Assembly (NCBI GenBank): GCA_036504995.1
Contig: DASXUG010000012.1
Coordinates: forward strand, 186,001-250,000
Reading direction: 5' to 3'
Source: DASXUG01 sp036504995
Lineage (GTDB): Bacteria; Pseudomonadota; Gammaproteobacteria; Burkholderiales; Methylophilaceae
DNA: 64,000 nt
Under the pieces are notes generated by a model. The model was given only the letters and a program-made list of their open reading frames with translations. It had not been told where the DNA came from and searched no databases. Position numbers and translations under genes: made by a program. Positions 35,098-43,597 of the stretch are shown here, in pieces; position 1 is the first letter of the stretch, and every line of letters begins with the position of its first letter.

Positions 35098-36018
35098 TTA
35101 GTATTGATTGGAAGCAGCCCATAACCTTTCGATAAAAGGGGCACTCTTAACCTTATTAATCCACCAGGTTAACCCAGCACCCACCTCTTCTGATCGCCAT
35201 GCCATATAGATAGGTTCAGGTTTTCTGGGCTCCTCAACATTTTTTATAATCAATAGCCCTTTGCTAATGGCATTACGCACCATGGGTTCTGGCAAAAAAC
35301 CAAAGCCCATGCCTGCTAGTTGATAATCATATTTAGTTTGCATATCTGGCAAGGCTAAGGTGTTCTGGCCAAATAACAGCCCAACCGTTCGTGGCGGCAA
35401 TTTTCTTACCGAATCACTGACACTAATTGCTAAATGATTAGCCAGATCTGACTTTGTTATTGGCGTGTCAAGGTTAGCTAAAGGGTGCTGTGGAGCAACC
35501 GCAAAAACAAATTCAATATGCCCGATCAGATAACTATTGTAACCTCCGCCAGATGGCCCCTCTCCCGCTGCGCCTATCAGCAAATCAACTCGACGGTCCA
35601 GCAAGGCCTCCCATGTGCCTGATAAAGCCTCTTGAGAGAATTTTAACCGCGTCAAATCAGCAATTTTATAAAACTCAGCCACTTCAGGGATCAACGCTGA
35701 GGGTGAAAAAATAGAATCCATGCCTATGGTGAGCTCGGTTTCCCAGCCACAAGCTACCCTGCGCACGCGATGCTCTAAATCCGTGGCGGCCTTAAGCAAG
35801 TGTCGCCCCTCTTTTAACAACTCATTCCCTGCTTTAGTAATGGTGACTTTTGGCCCAAACCGCTCAAACAGTTTTACATCTAAATCCTGCTCCAACTTAT
35901 TAACCGTGTAGGAAATTGTTGAAGGCACTTTAAACAATTCATTTCCTGCGGCTGCGAATGATCCCAAGCGATCAATCGCATCCAATATCAGCAAGGCATC
36001 TAAGCTAATTCTAAACAT
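35098..36018 (-). CDS. LysR-family transcriptional regulator
   Basis: A 306-residue regulator. The N-terminal winged helix-turn-helix (residues 1-65; LILDAIDRLGSFAAAGNELFKVPSTISYTV and LEQDLDVKLFER) is followed by a LysR substrate domain. It is close in character to YhaJ-type regulators. It is divergent from the pirin/NmrA pair, with a palindromic operator candidate in the 167-base gap, and its own strand continues into DedA-rhodanese, KefB and Pqi genes, so it may control either side. Effector unknown. Confidence 0.9.
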   Translation of the reverse strand: MFRISLDALLILDAIDRLGSFAAAGNELFKVPSTISYTVNKLEQDLDVKLFERFGPKVTITKAGNELLKEGRHLLKAATDLEHRVRRVACGWETELTIGMDSIFSPSALIPEVAEFYKIADLTRLKFSQEALSGTWEALLDRRVDLLIGAAGEGPSGGGYNSYLIGHIEFVFAVAPQHPLANLDTPITKSDLANHLAISVSDSVRKLPPRTVGLLFGQNTLALPDMQTKYDYQLAGMGFGFLPEPMVRNAISKGLLIIKNVEEPRKPEPIYMAWRSEEVGAGLTWWINKVKSAPFIERLWAASNQY

Positions 36019-36117
36019 TCAATTTTTTCGATGATAGGTTGATAATTTTTCCGTTTTTCATCCACACAGCATTCATTCATACTTCACACATGCTTTAGAA
36101 ACAACTGATTTAACAAG

Positions 36118-36137
36118 TTAATTGTATTCGAAATTAA
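36118..36137. promoter_or_regulatory. Candidate LysR operator between divergent genes
   Basis: TTAATT-N8-AATTAA, an interrupted palindrome containing a T-N11-A core, sits in the intergenic region between the LysR gene and the pirin gene, about 50 bases before the pirin start. This is the usual layout for LysR-controlled divergent promoters. Confidence 0.4.
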
Positions 36138-36185
36138 TGAACGTATGTTGAAAAAAGCCTTGTAACTTAACCAAAGGAGTTAATC

Positions 36186-36887
36186 ATGTTAAAGATTCAT
36201 AAAAGTAGTAATCGTGGCGCCGCTGACCATGGCTGGTTGCAATCTAACCACTCATTTTCTTTTGGTCATTATTACAACCCTGAAGAAATGGGGTTTGGTC
36301 CATTAGTCGTCATTAATGAAGATCGCGTGCAACCAAGCCAAGGCTTTGGCACACACGGCCATAAAGACATGGAGATTATTACCTATGTCATCAATGGCGC
36401 GCTTGAGCACAAAGACAGTATGGGCACTGGTTCAGTGATTCGTTATGGGGATGTGCAAAGAATGAGCGCTGGCACTGGAGTGCGTCATAGCGAGTTTAAT
36501 CACTCTGCTACTGAACGCGTACATTTTCTGCAAATTTGGATAGAGCCAAACGTTAAAAATATTGAACCTAGCTATGAAGAAAAACATTTTGACTTAGCTT
36601 CTAAAACTGGGCACTTACGTTTAATCGGCTCTCCAGATGGTAGCGATGGCTCTGTACTGATCCATCAGGATGCCTATCTTTACGCTTCTGTGCTTAATGG
36701 GTCAGATGAAGTTAAGTACCCACTGCAAGAGGGTCGTCTAGCTTATGTGCACGTAATTCGCGGGCAAGTAGATGTGTGTGGCAACACCTTAAAAACTGGA
36801 GATGCATTAAAGATTAAAGATATTGCTTTGATTGAGTTTAATAACGCAATTGAGGTTGAGTTTTTATTGTTCGATCTTCCAAACTAA
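36186..36887 (+). CDS. Pirin-family bicupin protein (YhaK-like)
   Basis: A 233-residue bicupin. The N-terminal cupin has the pirin metal-site pattern FGTHGHKDMEIITYV and RHSEFNHS (His, His, His/Glu ligands). The protein matches the YhaK/YhhW short pirin group, some of which are quercetin dioxygenases or redox sensors. A strong AAAGGAG ribosome site precedes the ATG. It is followed by an NmrA-type reductase after 49 bases; this pairing under a LysR regulator suggests a quinone/electrophile or redox-stress response. Confidence 0.92.
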   Translation: MLKIHKSSNRGAADHGWLQSNHSFSFGHYYNPEEMGFGPLVVINEDRVQPSQGFGTHGHKDMEIITYVINGALEHKDSMGTGSVIRYGDVQRMSAGTGVRHSEFNHSATERVHFLQIWIEPNVKNIEPSYEEKHFDLASKTGHLRLIGSPDGSDGSVLIHQDAYLYASVLNGSDEVKYPLQEGRLAYVHVIRGQVDVCGNTLKTGDALKIKDIALIEFNNAIEVEFLLFDLPN

Positions 36888-36936
36888 ATTTTAACCAGAT
36901 AACTTTTATATTTTTTATATGCAAAGGAGCAATACC

Positions 36937-37815
36937 ATGACTACAGAAACAATTTTGATTATCGGTGCGGCGGGTAACAACGGTTTGGCGACTATCGAAT
37001 CGCTAGTTAAAAAAGACAATAGCAACTTTAAAGTGCGTGCTGGGGTAAGAACTGAAGAAAAAGCGTTGCAACTGCAAAAACAATACCCAGCTATTGAAAC
37101 AGCGGTAATTAATTTAGACGAACCAAACACTTTAGCGCCTGCTATGAAGGGAGTCTCGAGGGTATTTATCATTCCTGGTAATGTTGAAAACCGCGCGCAA
37201 CATGCAAAAAATGTGATTGATGCTGCCGTCGCTTCTGGCTCAGTAGAGAAAGTTGTACTTTACTCCGTAGTAGGGGCTGAGTGGGAGGCTATCCTGTTTG
37301 CTCGCCAATTCCGCGAGGCTGAAAAGTATCTTGAAGCCTCAGGCCTGCAATGGACGCACTTGCGCACGATTTGGTTCCAAGAGAACTTTCTTGGCTGGGC
37401 TGACGGTATAAAACAAGGGGCATTTTATTTTGGCGTGAGAGAGGGTAAATTTGCGCCATTAAATGTCAAAGATATCGGCGAAATTGCGGCCAATATTCTT
37501 ACAACCAACGGCCACAATAAAAAAGCCTACAACATCACGGGCCCAGAACTTTTATCTGGTCGAGGAATTGCGGATATTTTTAGCAAGATCACTAACCGCA
37601 ACATTGATTATGTGTCTCCAGATAAAAACACCACATTACAATCTTTATTGGGTGCTGGATGGCCAGAATGGCAAGCTAAAGGCGTGCTTGAACTATTTGA
37701 AGTGTTCGCCTCAAACCAAGCAGCCGTTGTTAGCCCAGATGGCGAAGTATTACTAGGTCGTCCGCTAACAAAACTAGCTGACTATTTAGAAACCAACAAA
37801 ACGCTATTTGTTTAA
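36937..37815 (+). CDS. NmrA/NAD(P)-binding atypical SDR-family protein
   Basis: A 292-residue Rossmann-fold protein with the N-terminal dinucleotide motif ILIIGAAGNNGLATIESL, then VRTEEKA and VVLYSVVGAEWE, like QorB/NmrA and azoreductase-annotated members. The ATG at 36937 is chosen because AAAGGAGC lies just before it; the ATG at 36919 would put that ribosome site inside the gene. Likely a quinone reductase or redox sensor, second gene of the pirin operon. Ends at a strong bidirectional terminator. Confidence 0.86.
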   Translation: MTTETILIIGAAGNNGLATIESLVKKDNSNFKVRAGVRTEEKALQLQKQYPAIETAVINLDEPNTLAPAMKGVSRVFIIPGNVENRAQHAKNVIDAAVASGSVEKVVLYSVVGAEWEAILFARQFREAEKYLEASGLQWTHLRTIWFQENFLGWADGIKQGAFYFGVREGKFAPLNVKDIGEIAANILTTNGHNKKAYNITGPELLSGRGIADIFSKITNRNIDYVSPDKNTTLQSLLGAGWPEWQAKGVLELFEVFASNQAAVVSPDGEVLLGRPLTKLADYLETNKTLFV

Positions 37816-37834
37816 CGCTAAATATAGGAGTTGA

Positions 37835-37866
37835 ATAAGGGCTTAGCCGCATGGCTAAGCCCTTAT
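37835..37866. terminator. Bidirectional terminator between convergent genes
   Basis: A perfect 14-bp stem, ATAAGGGCTTAGCC with GGCTAAGCCCTTAT, across a GCAT loop. It separates the plus-strand NmrA gene from the minus-strand cysteine desulfurase gene; no long T-run on either side, but the stem is very stable. Confidence 0.75.
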
Positions 37867-37900
37867 CTGATCACCTGATAACCAGTCCAAGTAAATCGCT

Positions 37901-39742
37901 TTAAACCACGGTACCCGAACTCAAGCGATGCAATGCACTTACCATCACATCAATTTCAGCATAAGTGTTATAAAACGCTAATGAAGGCCGAACTGTAGTT
38001 TCCACGCCAAATCTACGCAGTATTGGTTGCGCACAATGATGGCCTGAACGTACAGCAACCCCTTCTTGATTGAGCGCAGCGCCTACTTCTTCGCTCTTGT
38101 AACCTTTTAACGCAAATGACAAAACGCTGGCTTTTTCTTTAGCGGTGCCAATCAAAGTTAAACCTGGCACTTGGCACATCGCAGCCGTTGCATACACCAA
38201 CAACTCATGCTCGTAGCGCGCAATATTGTCGATACCAATACGCTCAACATACTCCAAGGCCGCACCTAAACCCACTGCATCGGCTATGTTGCCAGTCCCT
38301 GCCTCAAACTTTGCAGGGGCTGCATGAAAGACGGTTTTTTCAAAGGTCACGTCTTGAATCATATTGCCGCCACCTTGCCATGCGGGCATATCTGCAAGCA
38401 CATCGGCTTTGCCATACAGCGCGCCTATGCCCGTTGGCCCAAATACTTTATGCCCTGAGAACACAAAGAAATCTGGATTCAACGCTTGCACATCGCTACG
38501 CATATGCGAGACAGACTGTGCGCCATCAAGCAAGACTTTTGCGCCAGCGTGATGTGCCATCGCAATCATTTCTTTTGCAGGAGTCACCGTTCCTAAAGCA
38601 TTGGATACTTGTGTGAATGAAACCAACTTGGTGCGTGAAGTGAGTAGTTTTTGGTACTCCTCTAAAATCACTTGGCCACTATCATCCACTGGCGCTACTT
38701 TGAGTTTTGCCCCTGTTTCTAGGCAAAGCTGCTGCCAAGGGACAATATTAGCGTGATGCTCTAAGTGGGAAATCAAAACTTCATCTCCCTCACCCAAGTG
38801 TTTTTTACCCCAGGTTTTCGCTACTAAATTAATCGCTTCCGTCGTGCCACGCACAAATACGATATTATCCACCGAAGGTGCGTTGATAAATCGACGTACA
38901 CTTTCACGCGCACCTTCATAAGCATCTGTGGCACGTGCAGCTAATTCGTGCGCAGCGCGATGGATATTCGAGTTTTCGTGTTGATAGAAATGACTAATAC
39001 GATCAATCACGGCTTGTGGCTTTTGCGTCGTGGCTGCATTATCAAACCAGATCAAGGGGCGGCCATTGACCAACTCACGCAAAATCGGAAAATCTTTACG
39101 TACCAAATTGGCATCAAACGGCGGATGCGCTGATGGTGCAAGATTTCCTGACTGCTGAAAAGGTGAAGCCTCAAGACCATTCGCCTGCAAGAAGTAAAAC
39201 TGCCCTACACTTGGATTTGGATTTGCAACTTGTGATGAACTTGCCCCACCTAAATTAGGTTGCGGCAAGCTAGCCAAACCCAAGTTGGATGACTGAGGGC
39301 TGGTCAAAGTACCTACTGGCAGTTGGCTACCCAACAATTGCGTAAGCTCATCCTGATAAGGCAAGTCAGCACCCAGATTTGGCAGTTTTGCCACCTCTAG
39401 CGTAGCAAAATCTAATGGTGAACCGCCCAACTGCCCCACATTTGTATCTAACGCAGGGGGCTGGTTTAAAGGCAAATTCACAGGTTGCAAGGCAATATCT
39501 TGCGATAACGAATCAGTCGCAGGTAAAGTTGTTTTTTGTGCAAAAGGCGATTCCGTTGGAAATCCATCTGCATACAAATCATTGACAATGTTAGTGAGAG
39601 TATCAATGTCCAACTGACCTGTCTGCTCTAGACCTCTGCCAACCCCGAGCGCTGCCGCCATCTTCAGATGATCGCCAGGCAACGCTGCTAAAATCGCCTC
39701 GGGCTCAAACGATGATAAATCGAAGGGATTACTTGTAGTCAT
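37901..39742 (-). CDS. Encapsulin-associated cysteine desulfurase with N-terminal cargo-loading extension
   Basis: A 613-residue protein. Residues about 209-613 are a complete SufS-type cysteine desulfurase: IWFDNAATTQKP, HLEHHANIVPWQ, SGHKVFGPTGIGALYG with PLP Lys432, and RSGHHCAQP with the persulfide Cys570. Residues 1-208 are a low-complexity, Pro/Leu/Gln/Asn/Ser-rich extension absent from SufS. It has repeated NLG units (122-124, 153-155, 163-165) and three [NS]PF units (5-7, 65-67, 193-195). In family 2A encapsulin systems this extension targets the enzyme into the shell. Its ATG overlaps the end of the shell gene by 14 bases, so synthesis is coupled. It releases sulfur from cysteine as persulfide for storage as sulfur. 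Confidence 0.93.
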   Translation of the reverse strand: MTTSNPFDLSSFEPEAILAALPGDHLKMAAALGVGRGLEQTGQLDIDTLTNIVNDLYADGFPTESPFAQKTTLPATDSLSQDIALQPVNLPLNQPPALDTNVGQLGGSPLDFATLEVAKLPNLGADLPYQDELTQLLGSQLPVGTLTSPQSSNLGLASLPQPNLGGASSSQVANPNPSVGQFYFLQANGLEASPFQQSGNLAPSAHPPFDANLVRKDFPILRELVNGRPLIWFDNAATTQKPQAVIDRISHFYQHENSNIHRAAHELAARATDAYEGARESVRRFINAPSVDNIVFVRGTTEAINLVAKTWGKKHLGEGDEVLISHLEHHANIVPWQQLCLETGAKLKVAPVDDSGQVILEEYQKLLTSRTKLVSFTQVSNALGTVTPAKEMIAMAHHAGAKVLLDGAQSVSHMRSDVQALNPDFFVFSGHKVFGPTGIGALYGKADVLADMPAWQGGGNMIQDVTFEKTVFHAAPAKFEAGTGNIADAVGLGAALEYVERIGIDNIARYEHELLVYATAAMCQVPGLTLIGTAKEKASVLSFALKGYKSEEVGAALNQEGVAVRSGHHCAQPILRRFGVETTVRPSLAFYNTYAEIDVMVSALHRLSSGTVV

Positions 39743-40643
39743 AGTAGTTGTCTACTCCGACATCCTCAAGCACGGCAATCGCGTCTTCCGTCAATACCGC
39801 TAATGAGCAATAGAGTGACACCAAATATGAAGCAATCGCCTTGTGGTTAATACCCATAAAGCGCACAGATAAGCCCATGCTTTGTTGACCTGGCAAATTA
39901 GGCTGATACAAGCCAACCACCCCTTGGCGACTTTCACCGACGCGCAACAACAGAATGCTGGATTTACCCTTATTGATTGGCAATTTATCGCTAGGAATCA
40001 ACGGCACCCCGCGCCAAGTAATAAATTGTGAGCCAAATAATGAAACCGTTGGCGGTGGCACACCGCGACGCGTGCACTCGCGACCGAATGCCGCAATGGC
40101 TTTAGGGTGGGCCAAGAAAAATGCTGGCTCTTTCCATACTTTAGTCAACAACTCATCTAAATCATCAGGTGTTGGTGCACCTGTACGTGATTTTACGCGT
40201 TGAGAGGCGACGATATTATTTAACAAACCATATTCTTTGTTATTGATCAGTTCGCTTTCTTGGCGCTCTTTCACCACTTCAATGGTCAAGCGTAGTTGCT
40301 CTTTAATTTGGTTGTGTGGGCTGCTATACAGATCAGACACACGAGTGTGCACATCCACCACGGTATTAACCGCATTCAACACATACTCACGGCCCCACTC
40401 TTCGTAATCCACAAATGTCGCAGGCAGTTCGCGCTCATCTTTGTTAGAGCAATCGACCTCAATCGCACCTGGATTTTTTGCTTTATTGACGCGATATATC
40501 CCTGCCTCAACGGGTACCCAATTCATCAAATGTACCAGCCAACGCGGGCTGATGGTGCTAAGCATTGGTACGGTTTTAGTGGCATTGGATAGCGTGCGTG
40601 CTGCTACATCACCTAATGCGGTTTGAATTTGTTGATCTGCCAT
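39729..40643 (-). CDS. srpI: Family 2A encapsulin shell protein (SrpI type)
   Basis: A 304-residue HK97-fold shell protein of the SrpI/'major membrane protein I' group. Recognisable are LSTISPRWLVHLMNWVPVEAG, VDYEEWGREYVLNAVNTVVDV, FGRECTRRGVPPPTV, SQFITWRGVPLIPSDKLP and GVVGLYQPNLPG. The length and absence of an inserted cyclic-nucleotide-binding domain place it in family 2A rather than 2B. Such proteins assemble into icosahedral nanocompartments; characterised 2A systems load cysteine desulfurase and store elemental sulfur. It lies between the serine acetyltransferase (35 bases upstream) and the desulfurase (overlapping). A strong GGAGAG ribosome site precedes the ATG, fitting high expression. 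No phage genes are near. Confidence 0.95.
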   Translation of the reverse strand: MADQQIQTALGDVAARTLSNATKTVPMLSTISPRWLVHLMNWVPVEAGIYRVNKAKNPGAIEVDCSNKDERELPATFVDYEEWGREYVLNAVNTVVDVHTRVSDLYSSPHNQIKEQLRLTIEVVKERQESELINNKEYGLLNNIVASQRVKSRTGAPTPDDLDELLTKVWKEPAFFLAHPKAIAAFGRECTRRGVPPPTVSLFGSQFITWRGVPLIPSDKLPINKGKSSILLLRVGESRQGVVGLYQPNLPGQQSMGLSVRFMGINHKAIASYLVSLYCSLAVLTEDAIAVLEDVGVDNYYDYK

Positions 40644-40678
40644 TGTTACTCTCTCCTGTTAAAAATCATTTAAAACGA

Positions 40679-41635
40679 TTACTCGCTAACCTGCTTGCGG
40701 GGCGCTGCTTGTATGGGTGAAGTTTGTGTAGTCGCTTGCGTGATATTGCTGCGCGGTGGCACGCTATGGGTCAGCCACACGTTACCGCCAATCACCGAAC
40801 CTTGGCCGATAGTGATACGACCAAGCACGGTTGCCCCTGCGTAGATCACTACGTCATCTTCTAAAATGGGGTGCCTTGGGCTACCTTTAATTAAGTGGCC
40901 TTGCTCGTCTGTTGGGAAACGCTTAGCACCAAGCGTAACGGCCTGATAGAGTCGCACATGACGACCAATGACCGCGGTTTCTCCAATCACCACCCCTGTA
41001 CCGTGGTCAATAAAAAAACTTTCAGATATCGTCGCGCCTGGGTGTATGTCTATGCCTGTGGCTGAATGCGCAATTTCAGACACAATGCGCGCCACTAAAG
41101 GCAGCCCAAGTTTGTGTAATTCATTAGCAATTCTGTGATGAATAATGGCCTGTATCCCTGGGTAACACACCAATACCTCGTCCAAACTGCGAGCAGCTGG
41201 ATCACCCTCAAAAGCCGCATAAATATCGGTGTCTAACATCTCGCGAATTTTCGGTAATCGATTGCCAAATTCACGGGTTTTGCTAAAGGCTAATTCGTCT
41301 GTGGGTTGTTTGGTTTGCTGTGTATCTGCGGCAAAATGTAGCTCTAGTTTGATTTGGCTAAACAATTCACGTAACGAGGTATCCAGCGTGTGCCCTACAA
41401 AATAATCCAAGCCTTCTTCCTTGAGGTCTGGCAAGCCCAAGCGATTAGGGAAAAGTGCAGCACTCAAGCCCTCTATCACCGACTGTAGAATTTTGCGCGA
41501 TGGCAATTTGGGGGGCTTATTGCGACGCTGCCTGTGCTCAAGCGAGGCCATCCGCACCGCACGCAAGCCACTTACAATACCTTCTATTCCTAGTGTTTTA
41601 GCGCCTGTTAAGGCAATTTCGTCTTGCGAAGTCAT
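40679..41635 (-). CDS. Serine O-acetyltransferase (EpsC/CysE type) of the encapsulin operon
   Basis: A 318-residue serine acetyltransferase. The N-terminal helical part (about 1-170) is followed by a left-handed beta-helix (about 190-300): IHPGATISESFFIDHGTGVVIGETAVIG, then RLYQAVTLGAKRFP and ILEDDVVIYAGATVLG. It makes O-acetylserine, the carbon acceptor for cysteine synthesis. The start ATG at 41635 has GAGG eight bases before it; the longer frame to 41689 begins inside a terminator hairpin and is rejected. First gene of the three-gene encapsulin operon, with a structured leader. The C-terminal tail (SNITQATTQTSPIQAAPRK) is unusual in being Thr/Gln-rich. Confidence 0.92.
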   Translation of the reverse strand: MTSQDEIALTGAKTLGIEGIVSGLRAVRMASLEHRQRRNKPPKLPSRKILQSVIEGLSAALFPNRLGLPDLKEEGLDYFVGHTLDTSLRELFSQIKLELHFAADTQQTKQPTDELAFSKTREFGNRLPKIREMLDTDIYAAFEGDPAARSLDEVLVCYPGIQAIIHHRIANELHKLGLPLVARIVSEIAHSATGIDIHPGATISESFFIDHGTGVVIGETAVIGRHVRLYQAVTLGAKRFPTDEQGHLIKGSPRHPILEDDVVIYAGATVLGRITIGQGSVIGGNVWLTHSVPPRSNITQATTQTSPIQAAPRKQVSE

Positions 41636-41662
41636 GTCTAAAGCCTCAAAGTAAACGGCAAT

Positions 41663-41694
41663 AAAAAAGCCAGTGGTCTCTCGACGCACTGGCT
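41663..41694 (-). terminator. Terminator-like hairpin in the leader of the encapsulin operon
   Basis: On the minus strand AGCCAGTG and CACTGGCT (41694-41687 and 41675-41668) form a perfect 8-bp stem with an 11-base loop followed by a run of six Ts. It lies only 28 bases upstream of the serine acetyltransferase start. Just upstream are CCGG-TTGT-CCGG (41696-41707) and CAGCT/AGCTG (41709-41724) stems. This arrangement suggests transcription attenuation, or the hairpin ends a short leader RNA. Confidence 0.7.
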
Positions 41695-41729
41695 TCCGGT
41701 TGTCCGGTCAGCTGTTATTAGCTGGGCTA

Positions 41730-41758
41730 AATATACACCCGCTGATAGATTTTAAAAA
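41730..41758 (-). promoter_or_regulatory. Possible promoter of the encapsulin operon
   Basis: On the minus strand TTTTTA is followed 17 bases on by TATATT (complement of 41730-41735), placing a start near 41722, immediately before the hairpin-rich leader. The -10 is good and the -35 is weak, as expected for an activated promoter. Confidence 0.35.
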
Positions 41759-41863
41759 GGGCAGTTGTTAAAAATTCTTATACTTAATTGCTATATACAT
41801 ATTGCCAGTTATTTATTTGACCATCGCAACTTAGGGCCTAGACGACCTAGCACAACCCGCTTT

Positions 41864-43597
41864 TTACTTATTACCACGGCTATGTAATATGGAGATCACC
41901 ACCCACAAACTACCAACTAAAGCACAGGTAAATCCTAACAATCCGAATAGTGGCAGCCCGAGCAGAGTAGGCCCTCCAGGCACCGTCATGACGATAGAAG
42001 AACCAATAATAAGTGCCGCCACAATGACGCCAACCACCAAGCGATTGGCTGCACTGTTGATTTGATCGCCGATGCGTTTTAAGTGTGTAACATCGATATG
42101 AATCTCTAATCTACCACGCCGAGCCGTGCGCAAAAGCCGCGAAAAATCATGTGGCAGGCTGGTCAACAATGAGAAGGTATCATCTAGCGCACGCCAGCCG
42201 CGCTTGAAAAAAGCAGCGGGCGTATATTGTGCCCTTAAAGTTTGCTCTAGCAAGGGCAGTGCTTGCCCAGCCATATCAAACTCTGGGTCCAGCTCACGAC
42301 CCAACCCTTCTAACGTGATAAATGCTTTGACCAGCAAGGTTAAATCACTGGGCAGTGCGAGGCGGTGTTGTCGTAAAATAGCCACTAAATCTGAGAGCAT
42401 GGAGCTTAGTCTTAGCTGCTTCAACGGAACGCCATGGTACTGATCAACAAAGGCCTGTATCTCCAATACCAAAGTCTGCTCATCGACTACACTGTCGCCC
42501 GTCCATTCAATCATAATGTCGGCAACGGTTTGTGGGTTGTTTCTTACTAACCCTAGCATTAATCGAATCAACTGATCACGCCGCTCCTCCGAAAGCCTGC
42601 CAATCATGCCAAAATCAATCAGCGCGATCCGATTGCCTGGTAGGTAAAGCACATTACCTGGGTGCGGATCAGCGTGAAATAAGCCATCTTCAACGATCAT
42701 TTTTAGCACCGCACTTGCGCCTCGCCTCGCGAGGATTTTGCGGTCCAGCCCTACGGTATCTACCGCCTGTAGATTGCAACCGGAGATTCCTTCGATAAAA
42801 TCTTGCACGCAAACGCGCTCGCCCGTCCACTGCCAGTGAACGCGGGGGATAATAATAATGGGAGCAGGCTCGACACCCTCAGCAGTGCTTGTTGGCGGAG
42901 AGTCGGCGTCGGTATATCCCTTAAAGTTCTCAGTTACGCGCTGAGCGTTGCGACACTCACTGGCAAAATCCAGCTCATGTCGCAAGGATTGCGAAAATTG
43001 ACGCACGATTTCACGCGGATGAAAAACGCGCAACTCTGGACTTTCGCTCTCTATAAGTTCGGCCAGTCGGGCGAGCCAGCGCAAATCGACTTCAATCACT
43101 GGGCGAATCCCTGGGCGACGTACCTTTACGATCACTTCACTGCCATCTTCTAATTGTGCACGATGTACTTGTGCAATAGAGGCCGCTGCCAAGGGCTTGG
43201 GGTCGATTGCCGCAAACACCTCCTCAGGCGGGGCACCTAAATCCTCGGTCAGTTGCTGCTTGATCGCATCCCAAGACTCCGCGTGCACATTGGCCTGTAA
43301 CCGGCTAAATTCGGCAATCCATTCTGGCTCAAAAAGGTCAACACGCGTCGAAAGCACTTGGCCTAGCTTCACAAATGTTGGCCCCATCTCCTCCAGTGCA
43401 CGTCGCACCCGCTCAGGAGAACTCATATGCGTATAATCGGAAGCCTCAGTCCAGTGCAGTGCCCGCCCTGCCCGCTCTAAAGCATTGGAGAGACCCATGC
43501 GCCGCACCATATCGCCAAAGCCATAGCGAATGAGTATTGATGCAATTTCATGCAGACGCCCAAGGTCTCGCATTGCAGTCAGTGTTTGCCAAAGCAT
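41864..43597 (-). CDS. ubiB: UbiB/ABC1/AarF-family atypical kinase
   Basis: A 577-residue membrane-anchored atypical kinase/ATPase required for ubiquinone synthesis or lipid trafficking. It has the family-specific KxGQ motif (FVKLGQVLSTR), the alanine-rich loop replacing the glycine-rich loop (LAAASIAQVHRA), VKVRRPG with the ATP lysine, HADPHPGNVLY and LIDFGMIG. Two C-terminal hydrophobic helices (LVVGVIVAALIIGSSIVM, LLGLPLFGLLGFTCALVGS) anchor it. No ubiE/ubiJ are adjacent, so it may be a second UbiB homologue (AarF-like) rather than the main one. Confidence 0.85.
   Translation of the reverse strand: MLWQTLTAMRDLGRLHEIASILIRYGFGDMVRRMGLSNALERAGRALHWTEASDYTHMSSPERVRRALEEMGPTFVKLGQVLSTRVDLFEPEWIAEFSRLQANVHAESWDAIKQQLTEDLGAPPEEVFAAIDPKPLAAASIAQVHRAQLEDGSEVIVKVRRPGIRPVIEVDLRWLARLAELIESESPELRVFHPREIVRQFSQSLRHELDFASECRNAQRVTENFKGYTDADSPPTSTAEGVEPAPIIIIPRVHWQWTGERVCVQDFIEGISGCNLQAVDTVGLDRKILARRGASAVLKMIVEDGLFHADPHPGNVLYLPGNRIALIDFGMIGRLSEERRDQLIRLMLGLVRNNPQTVADIMIEWTGDSVVDEQTLVLEIQAFVDQYHGVPLKQLRLSSMLSDLVAILRQHRLALPSDLTLLVKAFITLEGLGRELDPEFDMAGQALPLLEQTLRAQYTPAAFFKRGWRALDDTFSLLTSLPHDFSRLLRTARRGRLEIHIDVTHLKRIGDQINSAANRLVVGVIVAALIIGSSIVMTVPGGPTLLGLPLFGLLGFTCALVGSLWVVISILHSRGNK

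Noticed and set aside
39729..40643. Prophage capsid protein
   Set aside because: HK97 fold is shared with phage, but the sequence is SrpI-type, the neighbours are sulfur-metabolism genes and no phage genes are present.
41636..41689. 18-codon N-terminal extension of the serine acetyltransferase
   Set aside because: It would begin at a GTG inside the terminator-like hairpin; the ATG at 41635 has a proper ribosome site.
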